Source: Ditibartonella apis
GTDB lineage: Bacteria > Pseudomonadota > Alphaproteobacteria > Rhizobiales > Rhizobiaceae
DNA: 64,000 bases
Reading direction: 5' to 3'
NCBI RefSeq assembly: GCF_001952075.1
Contig: NZ_LXYU01000001.1
Location: 310,001-374,000 of the forward strand
In this document: piece by piece, positions 37,551 through 46,881 of the stretch
Position numbering within the stretch: position 1 is the stretch's first letter
How the letters are laid out: each line of letters begins with the position of its first letter
Translations under genes and position numbers: made by a program
Notes under the pieces: model-generated
Told to the model about the DNA's origin: nothing
The model's database searches: none
Seen by the model: only the letters and a program-made list of their open reading frames with translations

Positions 37551-38780
37551 ATGAGCGTATCCTACGATCTTAGACCTATTGGCGCGACTTCGCTTTTGCG
37601 CCCTGCCAAAATGGATGAAACAAAAGCATCCCTTATTGGCTTGTCGCGCGCTGAAATGGCAAGCGCATTACAGGAGATAGGCGTACCGGAACGTCAGACA
37701 CGCATGCGCGTGAGCCAGCTTTGGCATTGGCTATATGTACGCGGTGTTTCCAATTTTGATGACATGTTCAATATTTCCAAAGACATGCGTGAAAAAATGA
37801 AAAAGCATTTTTCCATTGCCCGTCCGGAAATTGTCGAAGAACAGATTTCCCGCGACGGCACGCGTAAATGGCTGTTGCGCTTTCCCGCCCGTGGTGCCGG
37901 AAAACCCGTTGAAGTCGAAATGGTTTACATTCCCGAAGAGGGCCGCGGCACTTTGTGCATGTCCTCGCAAGTGGGATGCACTCTCACATGTTCATTCTGT
38001 CATACGGGCACTCAAAAACTGGTTCGTAACCTCACAGCCGAAGAAATTCTTGGCCAATTGCTGATAGCCCGCGACCGGCTCGGCGATTTTCCGGATAAGG
38101 ACACACCGGACGGTGCCATTGTACCGGCAGAGGGGCGCAAAATTACCAACATCGTCATGATGGGAATGGGAGAACCACTTTATAATTTCGAGGCCGTGAA
38201 AAAGGCACTGCTTATTGCTTCGGATGGTGAAGGGCTATCGCTTTCAAAACGTCGCATCACATTGTCGACATCCGGTGTCGTACCGGGAATTTTCAAAACC
38301 GGTGAAGAAATCGGCGTGATGCTTGCTATATCGCTTCACGCAGTTCGCGACGAATTGCGCGATATACTGGTTCCTATCAATAAAAAATATCCGTTGGCCG
38401 AATTGCTTGATGCCTGTCGTGCTTATCCGGGACTATCAAACGCAAAACGGATAACTTTTGAATATGTCATGCTCAAGGATGTCAATGACAGCCTTGATGA
38501 TGCCAGAGGTCTGATCAAACTTCTGAAAGGCATACCGGCAAAAATCAACCTTATCCCTTTCAATCCCTGGCCGGGAAGCAATTACCAGTGCTCCGATTGG
38601 GAACAAATCGAACGGTTTGCCGATTTGATTAATCAGGCCGGTTATGCTTCACCGATAAGGACACCGCGCGGGCGCGATATTCTTGCCGCTTGCGGGCAAC
38701 TTAAATCACAATCGGAACGTTTAAGAAAATCGGAACGGTTAAAACTTGAAGCCATGATGATTGCCGGACATGGCGACTGA
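37551..38780 (+). CDS. rlmN: Dual-specificity RNA methyltransferase RlmN
   Basis: Radical-SAM enzyme that methylates C2 of A2503 in 23S rRNA and A37 of some tRNAs. The 409-residue product has the cluster motif CTLTCSFC (Cys143, Cys147, Cys150), [21 protein letters not shown], and the C-terminal resolving cysteine in DILAACGQL. The frame opens three codons earlier at TTG, but the ATG at 37551 has GGA at good spacing and is preferred. The IalB-family gene lies just upstream, as is common in Rhizobiales. Confidence 0.97.
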   Translation: MSVSYDLRPIGATSLLRPAKMDETKASLIGLSRAEMASALQEIGVPERQTRMRVSQLWHWLYVRGVSNFDDMFNISKDMREKMKKHFSIARPEIVEEQISRDGTRKWLLRFPARGAGKPVEVEMVYIPEEGRGTLCMSSQVGCTLTCSFCHTGTQKLVRNLTAEEILGQLLIARDRLGDFPDKDTPDGAIVPAEGRKITNIVMMGMGEPLYNFEAVKKALLIASDGEGLSLSKRRITLSTSGVVPGIFKTGEEIGVMLAISLHAVRDELRDILVPINKKYPLAELLDACRAYPGLSNAKRITFEYVMLKDVNDSLDDARGLIKLLKGIPAKINLIPFNPWPGSNYQCSDWEQIERFADLINQAGYASPIRTPRGRDILAACGQLKSQSERLRKSERLKLEAMMIAGHGD

Positions 38781-38806
38781 AAATGGTGGCTCGAATAGGA
38801 AGTGAC

Positions 38807-39238
38807 ATGAAAAGTATTACAGCATTTCACATTACATGGATTTTAGTCGGCTGTATCTTTGCCGAAGCTGCATTCATGATTGTACAAATCGGCTTGACGG
38901 TTCTTTTACTCGAGCATGATATAACGTTGCACGATCTGTTATCGCCAAACAATCCTCTCTACGCAGTTCCGCCCCATTTCCTCATTGTGGGTGTTGTCTT
39001 CATTTTGGCAATTATCTATGGCGAACACCGCCATTTCTACAAAATGCACTATTATTTATTGTCAGCCCTCGTAGCCGCCATTCTTTATTTCATCTCTCTA
39101 TGGCTGAGCGGAATGGCACTTTCATTTGGTGAAACTGTCATCAATCTTATAGCTTCTCTGGTTTCTGGCGGTGTTTACTGGTGTATCACACCGCGTCGCT
39201 ATAATCGCCGCTCATTGGCAAGCCTCAAAAACAACTAG
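38807..39238 (+). CDS. Uncharacterised four-helix membrane protein
   Basis: A 143-residue inner-membrane protein with about four hydrophobic helices (near residues 7-32, 52-72, 82-100 and 107-127), a long loop after the first, and a basic tail TPRRYNRR. I do not recognise a family. The ATG at 38807 is preceded by AGGAAGTGAC, so the 8-codon longer frame is rejected. It follows rlmN by 26 nt and ends in a strong terminator, so the two are probably cotranscribed. Confidence 0.8.
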   Translation: MKSITAFHITWILVGCIFAEAAFMIVQIGLTVLLLEHDITLHDLLSPNNPLYAVPPHFLIVGVVFILAIIYGEHRHFYKMHYYLLSALVAAILYFISLWLSGMALSFGETVINLIASLVSGGVYWCITPRRYNRRSLASLKNN

Positions 39239-39603
39239 GCTTCGCGACTACGCCGTTCGACCGGGCTTGCAAAACATGCAAACCCGGTTTTTTTAGGCTG
39301 AATTTTACTCGTTTATATCGCCGGTTTTTATTTTATCGATTAGCAAATCTTTTTTTAAAGCGCACCCGATATACTTTTCCAAGCTTGAACTATTTTAAGC
39401 CTAAAGATCACTCGACATGATGCTTTGTCATGCCCCTATGTTCCAGTCTACAAAGCTGATAAAAGCTATTTCCCATTCTTGTAGAATTGAATCATATCTG
39501 GTCGTATCGCCGTTTCAGAATGCCGTTTTCTATCGTCTCTTTTGAGCCCTGTTATTTGGAGCTAGCCAAAAACCGTAAGACCTGCCAAAAGCCTTAAACC
39601 GGT
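39239..39603. other. Gene-free stretch between two converging membrane-protein genes
   Basis: 365 bp. The first part is the terminator at 39261-39294. I see no gene, RNA or clear repeat in the rest. Confidence 0.6.
39261..39294 (+). terminator. Strong rho-independent terminator
   Basis: CCGGG(c)TTGCA pairs with TGCAA(a)CCCGG around AAACA, followed by seven Ts. It ends the rlmN transcript. Confidence 0.92.
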
Positions 39604-40104
39604 TCATGAAAATTGGTATCCGCGAGCCACCAGACGCTGATGGCGTTCGGCCAGCCGGTCTTTCATCTTTCCATCTTTCACCATCTGGCGCAGTTTTTCA
39701 ATGCGTTTACGACGTAATTTTGGCGAACCGCGACGCACCATTGGCCAAAGAATCCAAGGCAAAGCAAAGATATGAAACATTGCAAGAACAATAATCGTTG
39801 CGACTTTCGACGCCATAAGATAGTGCCCGCGCGCGCGCAAAATATAATAGGGAATGCTGGCACAGATGCCCACAATAACTGCCCACAAAACCGGTATGAT
39901 AATGGCCAGAAGAAATACACCAAATTTTCCGAGATCAATAAAAAATGTCAAATTCCATGCATGAATAATCCAGTTCGAGATCCCGAGCAGACCAACCAGC
40001 AATGCACCATAGATGAAAATAACAAACATAATGAGGAAGGTAAGCGGTGCGGCTATACCCGGCTCGCGAAACCGATCATCATTCTGATGAGCCAAAGAGG
40101 TCAT
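39604..40104 (-). CDS. Uncharacterised membrane protein with basic cytoplasmic tail
   Basis: A 166-residue protein with three or four hydrophobic helices (residues about 20-42, 56-84 and 97-122) and a highly basic C-terminal 45 residues (RRGSPKLRRKRIEKLRQMV), probably cytoplasmic. I recognise no family. AGGA precedes the ATG. It stands alone on the minus strand between the rlmN transcript and ptsN. Confidence 0.75.
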   Translation of the reverse strand: MTSLAHQNDDRFREPGIAAPLTFLIMFVIFIYGALLVGLLGISNWIIHAWNLTFFIDLGKFGVFLLAIIIPVLWAVIVGICASIPYYILRARGHYLMASKVATIIVLAMFHIFALPWILWPMVRRGSPKLRRKRIEKLRQMVKDGKMKDRLAERHQRLVARGYQFS

Positions 40105-40236
40105 TATTTTATCCTGCTATTGAAAAACGCCGAACAACTGAATGAAAATCCGACGACAGAAAGCCTATCAGCCGTATCCCCGCCGGTCAACTCAAGATAA
40201 CCGGCGAAAACCGGTTGAAGTGACAGGAATAGAATA

Positions 40237-40259
40237 CCCGCATTTCAACTTCATGCGGG
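40237..40259 (-). terminator. Possible terminator of ptsN
   Basis: On the minus strand CCCGCAT pairs perfectly with ATGCGGG around 9 nt, 16 nt past the ptsN stop. The following TATTCTATTCC is only moderately T-rich. Confidence 0.5.
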
Positions 40260-40274
40260 CACAAGCGGAATAGA

Positions 40275-40742
40275 TTAAGCAGCGTTCGAAGCCGCTGGAT
40301 GCTGCGTGAGAAAAGTATGGATGGCTGCCGCATCATGGGTGTTGCGCAATTTTTGAACCATATCATTGTCGCGCAAAACGCGGGCAATTCGCGATAGAGC
40401 TTTCAAATGGTCGGCACCGGCGCTTTCAGGTGCCAGCAGCAGAAAAACCAGATCGACCGGTTCGTCATCAAGCGCTTCAAAATCAACCGGCGTTTCAAGA
40501 CGGGCAAAAACCCCGATAATATGATCAACATTGGCTAGTTTGCCGTGAGGGATAGCTATACCGTTTCCCACACCGGTCGAACCAAGTTTTTCTCGCTGAA
40601 GAATCGTATCTAGTACTGTGCGCTCGTCAAGACCGGTCAAAGACGCGACCTTTTCCGCCATGATTTGCAAAACCTGCTTTTTCGAGTTTGCTTTGAGGGC
40701 GGGAATAACTGCGTCCGGTGCTATCAAATCACTGAGATCCAT
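40275..40742 (-). CDS. ptsN: Nitrogen PTS enzyme IIA, PtsN
   Basis: Regulatory phospho-carrier of the nitrogen phosphotransferase system, linked to potassium, nitrogen and stress control. The 155-residue protein has the phosphorylated His66 in GIAIPHGK. The frame extends 20 codons upstream, but AAGGAA precedes the ATG at 40742 and MDLSDLI is the normal start. It lies downstream of hpf and rpoN, the classic neighbourhood. No upstream PTS gene is in this window. Confidence 0.96.
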   Translation of the reverse strand: MDLSDLIAPDAVIPALKANSKKQVLQIMAEKVASLTGLDERTVLDTILQREKLGSTGVGNGIAIPHGKLANVDHIIGVFARLETPVDFEALDDEPVDLVFLLLAPESAGADHLKALSRIARVLRDNDMVQKLRNTHDAAAIHTFLTQHPAASNAA

Positions 40743-40869
40743 GTGGTTTCCTTTTTTCCATCCCCAATTCTTTCCCGAGCCTGAGGGCCAAGTCCGGAGC
40801 ATTAAAGGGCGTGGAGCATTCCCCTTAGCATCAAACTTTATAAAAGTCGAAAAAAAGGGGATGCCTCAT

Positions 40870-41454
40870 TCAAGCTTTATTGGTAATGGATGACGGGTCA
40901 ATCCAACCGATATTTCCATCAGCCCGCCGGTAAACAATATTGATTTTACCATCAGCAGCATTGCGGAATACCAGAACCGGATTATCCATCAAATCAAGTT
41001 CTACAACTGCATTGGCGACAGACATATCGCGCAAAGCCATCGACGTTTCGGCAACGATCGTCGGTGCGTAGTCTTCCGGCAAGCCTTCATCTTCATCCGG
41101 CACCGGTTCCATAATATGATAAGCATATTCGGCAAAAGTCGCATTGTCATTTTGCTTGTTGCTGCGTGATTTCAAACGCCGTTTATAACGACGAAGGCGC
41201 GTTTCCAATCGTTCTGCTGCGGCATCAAAAGCACCTTGCGGATCCTGTGCCTGACCGGTTGTCTGCAACACGGCACCGGAGCTTAGATGCAATACGCATT
41301 CCGCCGAAAAACGCGAACCGGATTTGACAACGGTAACATGTCCGGTCACACCACCGGCAAAATATTTTGAAATCGCATCGTTGATCCGGTCCTCAATCCG
41401 CGTACGGAAAGCGTCACCGATATCCATGTGCTTTCCCGAAATGCGCAAGCTCAT
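40870..41454 (-). CDS. hpf: Ribosome hibernation promoting factor, long form
   Basis: Binds idle 30S subunits and, in the long form, dimerises ribosomes into 100S particles in stationary phase. The 194-residue protein has the N-terminal ribosome-binding domain (MSLRISGKHMDIGDAFR to about residue 100), a linker, and the C-terminal dimerisation domain (VVELDLMDNPVLVFRNA, IVYRRADGNIGWIDP). GAGG precedes the ATG. It stands between rpoN and ptsN as in most proteobacteria. Confidence 0.96.
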   Translation of the reverse strand: MSLRISGKHMDIGDAFRTRIEDRINDAISKYFAGGVTGHVTVVKSGSRFSAECVLHLSSGAVLQTTGQAQDPQGAFDAAAERLETRLRRYKRRLKSRSNKQNDNATFAEYAYHIMEPVPDEDEGLPEDYAPTIVAETSMALRDMSVANAVVELDLMDNPVLVFRNAADGKINIVYRRADGNIGWIDPSSITNKA

Positions 41455-41608
41455 TATAAACCTCGTTCATAATTCGTGATTTTTGCAGTTTAACGACATC
41501 TTCAAGAGGAAGCAACTCAAAGCACGCCCTTTTCTCGAAATGACGGAAAAACCACGTTTTCAAAGGGGGCTTCTATTCAGTTATCAACAATAAGTCAATT
41601 GACTTAAA

Positions 41609-43171
41609 TCAATCTATAGTTGTTGCAAGTTTTGCTTTCTTTTCTCTGCGTCGTGTCACTGATGAGGAAATATTCATTACTTCTCTATATTTTGCCACTG
41701 TACGACGTGCAATATCTATATTTTCTTTTTTGAGCAATTGAACCAGTGTATCATCGGAGAGAATGTCATCTGCATTTTCGCCATCAATCAGGTCACGGAT
41801 ACGTTGCTTGACCGCATCTGCCGCATATTGCTCGCCGCCATTTGTTGATTGCAATGCCGCCGAAAAGAAACTGCGCATTTCAAAAATACCACGAGGCGTT
41901 GCGATATATTTATTTGCGGTTACGCGACTTATGGTTGATTCATGCATGTGAACCGCTTCGGCAACCATCGCAAGTGTCAGGGGTTTGAGAGCTGCAATGC
42001 CACGACGCAAAAATTCTTGCTGGTGGCGAACAATTTCTGCGCTTACCGTGATAAGCGTACGTTCCCGCTGATCAAGCGCCTTGATCAGCCAATTTGCATT
42101 TTGAACACAATCGCTAATAAAACTGCGACCGATATCGCCTTTACCTATTTTGACTGCATAATCCCGATCAATCACAAGCTTCGGCATTAAAGCGCGGTTA
42201 AGCTCGACAACAAATTCGCCATTCCGATCCACAGAAACAATCACATCGGGCGCAACAGGAACCGCCATTGATGTGCTATAGGCCGTTCCCGGTTTGGGAT
42301 CGAGACTGCGAATTTCTTTCAAGATATCAACAACCTCACTTTCATCAAGACCGGAAAGCCTTGAAAGCATTGTAAAATCACGTTTTGCCAAAAGCGGAAG
42401 ATTTTCAAGAATAACGCTGATTGCCGGATCAAGGCGGTTTTTTCGTTCAAGCTGCAATGAAAGGCATTCACAAAGCGAGGTCGCAAATATTCCCGGGGGA
42501 TCGAATTGTTGAAGGTGTTTCAGAACTTTTAAAACCAGTGCTTCAGGCACTGAAAATTCTTCCGCCACTTTTTGGACAGAACCGGCAAAATATCCCGCTT
42601 CATCAAGATCACAAGCGAGATAACAGGCAATATCGTGTTCATTTTTATGTTTGAAGGCAAAGGCAATCTGCTCGCTAACGAAATCCTGTAGATTTGTTTT
42701 ATCTGCAATCGTTTCAACAAAGTTGACATCTCCAATTGCCAAAGCTTTTGTCGCCGGTTTGTCCCAATTGTCCATGCCTATAAAGTCGGATGAATAGTCT
42801 CTTCCCGAACTTCTATCAGTCGTTTGGTTATGCAAAGAAACAGCCTCATCGGCGCCGTCAAACATGTTGGAAAGCGTTTCGGAATCAAATGTTTCAAATG
42901 TATCCTGATCGTTGGCGGCTTTTTCTTCCGGAATTTGTTCACTTAAATCGAATTTTCCAGTCTCTTGTCCGCTTTCGGCATGGAGATCCGTGTCTCCCTC
43001 ACAATCGTCTGCATCCGATCGTTCAAGTAACGGATTTTTTTCCAGCGCCTCTTCAATAAATTGCTCGAGTTCACCTGCAGTCATCTGGAGAAGTTTGATT
43101 GATTGCATCAGCTGGGGCGTCATCACCAGAGATTGTGATTGACGTAGCTTGAATGACGGTGATAGCGCCAT
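41609..43171 (-). CDS. rpoN: RNA polymerase sigma-54 factor RpoN
   Basis: Alternative sigma factor for nitrogen and related regulons. The 520-residue protein has the activator-interaction region LVMTPQLMQSIKLLQM (from about residue 16), an acidic linker, the core-binding domain, a helix-turn-helix (MHESTISRVTANKYIATPRG), and the RpoN box ARRTVAKYRE near residues 488-497. The frame opens 14 codons earlier, but GAGGAAG and AAGG precede the ATG at 43171 and MALSPSF is the usual start. Upstream is a long AT-rich gap where other Rhizobiales, as I recall, have lptB close by. Confidence 0.97.
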   Translation of the reverse strand: MALSPSFKLRQSQSLVMTPQLMQSIKLLQMTAGELEQFIEEALEKNPLLERSDADDCEGDTDLHAESGQETGKFDLSEQIPEEKAANDQDTFETFDSETLSNMFDGADEAVSLHNQTTDRSSGRDYSSDFIGMDNWDKPATKALAIGDVNFVETIADKTNLQDFVSEQIAFAFKHKNEHDIACYLACDLDEAGYFAGSVQKVAEEFSVPEALVLKVLKHLQQFDPPGIFATSLCECLSLQLERKNRLDPAISVILENLPLLAKRDFTMLSRLSGLDESEVVDILKEIRSLDPKPGTAYSTSMAVPVAPDVIVSVDRNGEFVVELNRALMPKLVIDRDYAVKIGKGDIGRSFISDCVQNANWLIKALDQRERTLITVSAEIVRHQQEFLRRGIAALKPLTLAMVAEAVHMHESTISRVTANKYIATPRGIFEMRSFFSAALQSTNGGEQYAADAVKQRIRDLIDGENADDILSDDTLVQLLKKENIDIARRTVAKYREVMNISSSVTRRREKKAKLATTID

Positions 43172-43234
43172 AACCTTACTTCCTCCCCGATGGACCCCTC
43201 GCGAAACGGCCAATGAACATCACACACAACCAAC

Positions 43235-43251
43235 CGAAGTTTGAAACTTCG
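43235..43251. promoter_or_regulatory. Palindrome CGAAGTT-N3-AACTTCG upstream of rpoN
   Basis: A perfect inverted repeat with 7-bp arms and a TGA centre, 64 bp upstream of the rpoN start. It could be an operator or a stem in the rpoN leader. The regulator is unknown. Confidence 0.45.
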
Positions 43252-43560
43252 ACGTGATATTTTAAAAAAATCTATTCCCTACCGAAACTGGTATGATCCT
43301 TGCTTGTCAATAAAAAAATGATAAAAAATCGAAAGCTTCAATCCTTGCTTTCATTTTCAACAATTTTTGTATCTTACCGGTTATCGAATTTAGTTGTCGT
43401 CTGCAATAAATGCCTCGACATTATTCCGTATGAACACGTTTTTGTTAAAAGCTGCTTGATACATGAATTGTAATAAAAACGCTCAAGCGCAGTAAATCAC
43501 CCTTTCAACCCTCATTGTCCCCTTTCTCACTTGTTGCGACACGCAGGGAAAAACGCCAAA

Positions 43561-43740
43561 AAGAACAAAAATATATTTATACTGGAAAATATTTTAAGAA
43601 TTTTATATATAATTAAATTAATACAAATTTTGTTTAATAAACTTTATTATTTTATATAATAAAAATTATTTATTTTATATTTTTGTTATAATTTTAATTA
43701 AAATTTTAAAACCATAAATATATTCTATATATTTTGATGC
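43561..43740. other. Extremely AT-rich tract (about 9% GC)
   Basis: A direct count gives 16 G or C in 180 bases, far below the rest of the window. It consists of irregular A and T runs with many TA steps and no tandem unit. It may be a binding platform for MucR/Ros- or H-NS-type proteins, or debris of an AT-rich insertion. Confidence 0.8.
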
Positions 43741-43990
43741 AATTTATATTCGACACTCGCGTCTGTATCTTTCAAGCGTGCTAACTATGAAGCACTGTTA
43801 TTCGATACTACCAACATCGGAAATAAGTTATCAAAACCCCATTCATGATGAATAAAAACATGGACAAGCCGCGCCCACTAAGGCTGTTAATTATCCGACG
43901 TTGTTTAGAAAACACGAAGATCAAGCAACAGAAGATGCCTTGATACGTCCGGCGCCGACATCTCGCCTATTTCACATAAATATTGAAAAA

Positions 43991-44794
43991 TCAGAGAGAA
44001 AACTGATCGCCGAGATAAAGTCTGCGGACATCCGCATTGGTAACAATATCGTCCGGTTGGCCGTGGGTTAAAACCTGACCATCGTGGATGATATAGGCAC
44101 GGTCAACAAGCCCCAATGTTTCACGCACATTGTGGTCGGTCACAAGAACACCAATGCCGCGGCTTTTAAGGTGCCGCACCAATTGTTGGATGTCGGCAAT
44201 CGCAATCGGGTCAATACCGGCAAAAGGTTCATCAAGCAGCATGAAGTTCGGGCGAGAAGCGAGTGCACGGGCAATTTCCAGACGCCGTCTTTCACCACCG
44301 GAAAGAGCGAGAGAAGGACTCTTGCGCAAATGCGCAATCTTGAACTCATCAAGAAGCGCATCAAGTTCTTCGGCACGCTTTTTGCGGTCTTTTTCGACGA
44401 CTTCCAAAACCGCCTTGATATTGTCTTCCACCGAAAGCCCGCGGAAAATGGAAGCTTCCTGAGGCAGATAGCCAATGCCCAAACGTGAACGCCGGTACAT
44501 CGGCATGTCGGTCACATCAAAACCATCAATTTCAATGCTGCCGCCATCAACTTCGACAAGTCCTGTGACCATATAGAAACATGTTGTCTTACCCGCTCCA
44601 TTGGGGCCAAGAATGCCGACAATTTCTCCGGCACGCACGCCAAAAGAAACACCTTTGACAACTTTGCGCCCCCGATAGGTTTTTGTCAGATCGCGAGCAA
44701 CGAGTGTCCCTTTGAGGCGTTCTTTGAGGCTTTTACCCGAACCATCTTCATAGGCTATTTCTTCAAAAGCCATTTGCGAATCACTTTGTGACAT
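43991..44794 (-). CDS. lptB: LPS export ABC transporter ATP-binding protein LptB
   Basis: Cytoplasmic ATPase that powers lipopolysaccharide extraction from the inner membrane with LptFG-LptC. The 267-residue protein has Walker A GPNGAGKTT, the signature LSGGERRRLEIARAL, Walker B FMLLDEPFAGIDP, and the H-loop VLVTDHNV. An extra 30 residues precede the ABC domain, as in other alphaproteobacteria. It starts 7 nt after lptA and ends the lptC-lptA-lptB operon. Confidence 0.96.
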   Translation of the reverse strand: MSQSDSQMAFEEIAYEDGSGKSLKERLKGTLVARDLTKTYRGRKVVKGVSFGVRAGEIVGILGPNGAGKTTCFYMVTGLVEVDGGSIEIDGFDVTDMPMYRRSRLGIGYLPQEASIFRGLSVEDNIKAVLEVVEKDRKKRAEELDALLDEFKIAHLRKSPSLALSGGERRRLEIARALASRPNFMLLDEPFAGIDPIAIADIQQLVRHLKSRGIGVLVTDHNVRETLGLVDRAYIIHDGQVLTHGQPDDIVTNADVRRLYLGDQFSL

Positions 44795-44801
44795 AAAACG
44801 C

Positions 44802-45461
44802 TCATTTTCCGTTTTGTTCGTTGCGATTCATAATGATCGATACCCGACCATTTTGACCCGCGGATTTACAGCTTTCGAGAAAAGCTTTGCCTGTATCCAT
44901 GTGGGCAGTCAATTTACAACCGGTCGCCACATTATCACCATCTGCCAAAATGACGCGTTTTCCTGTCAGAACCATCAATTTCGATTTGCCGTCAAAAACA
45001 CCTTCATCACCGGTCGCAACCTGTGTTGCCGTTTTGATATAGACTTTGCCGGATGCTTCCATTTTTTCAACACCCGTCGAACCGAGACCACCGGCACCGG
45101 CTGCTGCTGTTTTGGTGGCAGCATCCCCTTTTGCCTGATCGGATGAAGTGTTGCTTGATGCATCGGACTTGTCTTTATTGGCGTCTTCAGGTGCCTTGGC
45201 GTAATGGACTATCAATTTCGATGTCCGCAAAATCCGGTCGCCCTGAACAACCGAAACGTTACCAGTAAAAATTGCAACGCCGTCTTTGTCACGCATTTCG
45301 AGATTATCAGCGTTGAGCTCCACCGGCTCTTTTCCGCCGGAAAGATTGACACCGAAATTCGTCTGTTGAGCCAATGAAGGCGTTTGCCCGAGGCTCATGA
45401 AAGCCAATCCTGTTGCCATCACTGCACCAAGGTTAGAAAAATACTGCTTTAAAGGCTTCAT
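44802..45461 (-). CDS. lptA: LPS periplasmic bridge protein LptA
   Basis: Periplasmic protein that forms the beta-jellyroll bridge carrying lipopolysaccharide from LptC to LptD. The 219-residue product has a signal peptide (about residues 1-31, ending SLAQ), the OstA-type strands VELNADNLEMRDKDGVAIF, and a conserved tail with KLTAHMDTGKAFLESC. A low-complexity Ser/Ala/Lys-rich insert of about 40 residues splits the jellyroll. GAGG precedes the ATG at 45461, so the longer frame is rejected. Confidence 0.92.
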   Translation of the reverse strand: MKPLKQYFSNLGAVMATGLAFMSLGQTPSLAQQTNFGVNLSGGKEPVELNADNLEMRDKDGVAIFTGNVSVVQGDRILRTSKLIVHYAKAPEDANKDKSDASSNTSSDQAKGDAATKTAAAGAGGLGSTGVEKMEASGKVYIKTATQVATGDEGVFDGKSKLMVLTGKRVILADGDNVATGCKLTAHMDTGKAFLESCKSAGQNGRVSIIMNRNEQNGK

Positions 45462-45521
45462 TTTACAATCCTCAAATAAACGCGACACTGCTCATTTCAA
45501 AAGGCAGGGGTCTTTCGTTCC

Positions 45522-46169
45522 TTATTGCGCATTTGCGTTGTCAATGACAAGACTGACACCACGATTAAAAAACAACACTTGTCCATTATCACGTATTTGT
45601 AAACCGTTTGCCTTCAAATGTTGCCCGCCACGACGAATATCAACCGGTTGATCTGTGCTCAACTGGCTGGTTGACAAGTTGACATCGGCAGCTTCGAGTT
45701 TTGCCACCATTCCATCATTTGTTTTAACCTCAAAGGGTTTGTCGAATTGCAGTCGCCCGTTGACATTATCATAAAATGCGCCCACCGCATTGACCGCCGC
45801 TTCCCCGCGCTGCCCCAAGGGAAGAGTTGCGGCAATCTGTTGTAATTCGATCATACCGGGGTGATGTGGGTCCTGAATGGCTTTATTGGCTTTCAAAGAA
45901 TAGGGCTTATTGGCCGATGTGTAACCTTCAAGCTTCGGATCAGTCATCGTCAATTGTCCGCCACTGCCCTGATCGCCATTCAGAACGACAAGATCACTCG
46001 TGCTTGGTGTAGCAAAAAACGTAAACCAGGAAAAAATCAGCGCGATAACAATGGCTGCCACCGGCAGCAGAAACTTCAATATATGGACGCGCACTGAATG
46101 ACGACGTGCAGCATCAAAAACAGCATCAGATTTATAGCTCGGTGAAAATATTTCTGAACTGTCGTCCAT
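45522..46169 (-). CDS. lptC: LPS export system protein LptC
   Basis: Bitopic inner-membrane protein that hands lipopolysaccharide to LptA. In the 215-residue product a transmembrane helix near residues 29-52 (FLLPVAAIVIALIFSWFTFF) follows a short cytoplasmic N-terminus. The periplasmic part has LEGYTSANKPYSLKANKA and repeated beta segments typical of the family. AGGGG precedes the ATG. It is first in lptC-lptA-lptB, 60 nt upstream of lptA. Confidence 0.93.
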   Translation of the reverse strand: MDDSSEIFSPSYKSDAVFDAARRHSVRVHILKFLLPVAAIVIALIFSWFTFFATPSTSDLVVLNGDQGSGGQLTMTDPKLEGYTSANKPYSLKANKAIQDPHHPGMIELQQIAATLPLGQRGEAAVNAVGAFYDNVNGRLQFDKPFEVKTNDGMVAKLEAADVNLSTSQLSTDQPVDIRRGGQHLKANGLQIRDNGQVLFFNRGVSLVIDNANAQ

Positions 46170-46595
46170 TCTACCCCTAACAATCTTTCGAGTTTGATAA
46201 AAACAATCGCCTAGACGAAGTTCCCATATACCAGTTCAATATTTAGAGCAATTGTACCCGCCATTCAACTTTTCATTAAACGACCTTATTATTATATAGA
46301 CCGACAACAAAACGTTTAAATCTGAACAAAACAGGCAAAAACGCTTTTTTTTCAACGGTTTTTAACGGTCTTGAATAATTTTTTGATCAAACAGCGTTGA
46401 CGAAATGCAATAGACAGACAATAAACTATCACAGCAATTGAATATTATAGTGAATGGCAAAGGACAACTGGCAGAATTTTTGAAACGGAATTCGAAATGC
46501 CTGTCAGACATGGGATTATAAAATCAACGAATCGTTATGAGCCTTGATTTTGTAACGGGTCATTGTCACCAAGCCGATCAAAATTGGAGGCTGTT
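46170..46595. other. Divergent intergenic region between lptC and ihfB
   Basis: 426 bp without a gene. It must hold the promoter of lptC-lptA-lptB on the minus strand and of ihfB-lapA on the plus strand. A candidate ihfB promoter is listed separately. Confidence 0.6.
46397..46425 (+). promoter_or_regulatory. Possible ihfB promoter
   Basis: TTGACG at 46397-46402 and AATAAA at 46420-46425 are spaced by 17 bp, 170 nt before the ihfB start. Five of six and four of six bases match the consensus hexamers. Confidence 0.35.
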
Positions 46596-46877
46596 TTGAT
46601 TAAATCGGAACTTGTGCAAATTATCGCTAACCGTAACCCTCATCTTTTCCAAAGGGATATTGAAAATATTGTCAGCGCTGTATTTGATGAAATATCCACG
46701 GCTCTGGCTGAGGGAAATCGCGTAGAATTGCGCGGATTCGGGGCTTTTTCGGTTAAAAACCGGCCTGCGCGCTCCGGTCGCAATCCCCGCACAGGAGAAA
46801 CGGTTTCGGTTGAAGAAAAATGGGTTCCGTTTTTTAAAACAGGTAAAGAATTGCGTGACCGCTTGAACAACGAGTGA
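46596..46877 (+). CDS. ihfB: Integration host factor subunit beta
   Basis: DNA-bending subunit that pairs with IHF-alpha. The 93-residue product has the normal length, with [11 protein letters not shown] and the DNA-contact arm RNPRTGETV. The likely start is TTG at 46596, five bases after GGAGG, giving the family N-terminus (M)[10 protein letters not shown]. The frame is open 11 codons further, but that extension is not typical. It is followed after 4 nt by lapA, the usual Rhizobiales pair. Confidence 0.95.
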   Translation: MIKSELVQIIANRNPHLFQRDIENIVSAVFDEISTALAEGNRVELRGFGAFSVKNRPARSGRNPRTGETVSVEEKWVPFFKTGKELRDRLNNE

Positions 46878-46881
46878 AATC

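Larger units (their letters stand above)
43172..43990. other. Long gene-free stretch between rpoN and lptB with AT-rich core
   Basis: 819 bp with no credible gene on either strand. It contains the inverted repeat at 43235-43251 near rpoN, and a core at 43561-43740 with only 16 G or C in 180 bases. A TTGACA on the minus strand near 43304-43309 could belong to an rpoN promoter, though no clear -10 accompanies it. Confidence 0.75.

Noticed and set aside
43561-43740. Replication origin in the AT-rich tract
   Set aside because: No DnaA-box cluster or neighbouring origin genes are visible, so AT content alone does not support it.
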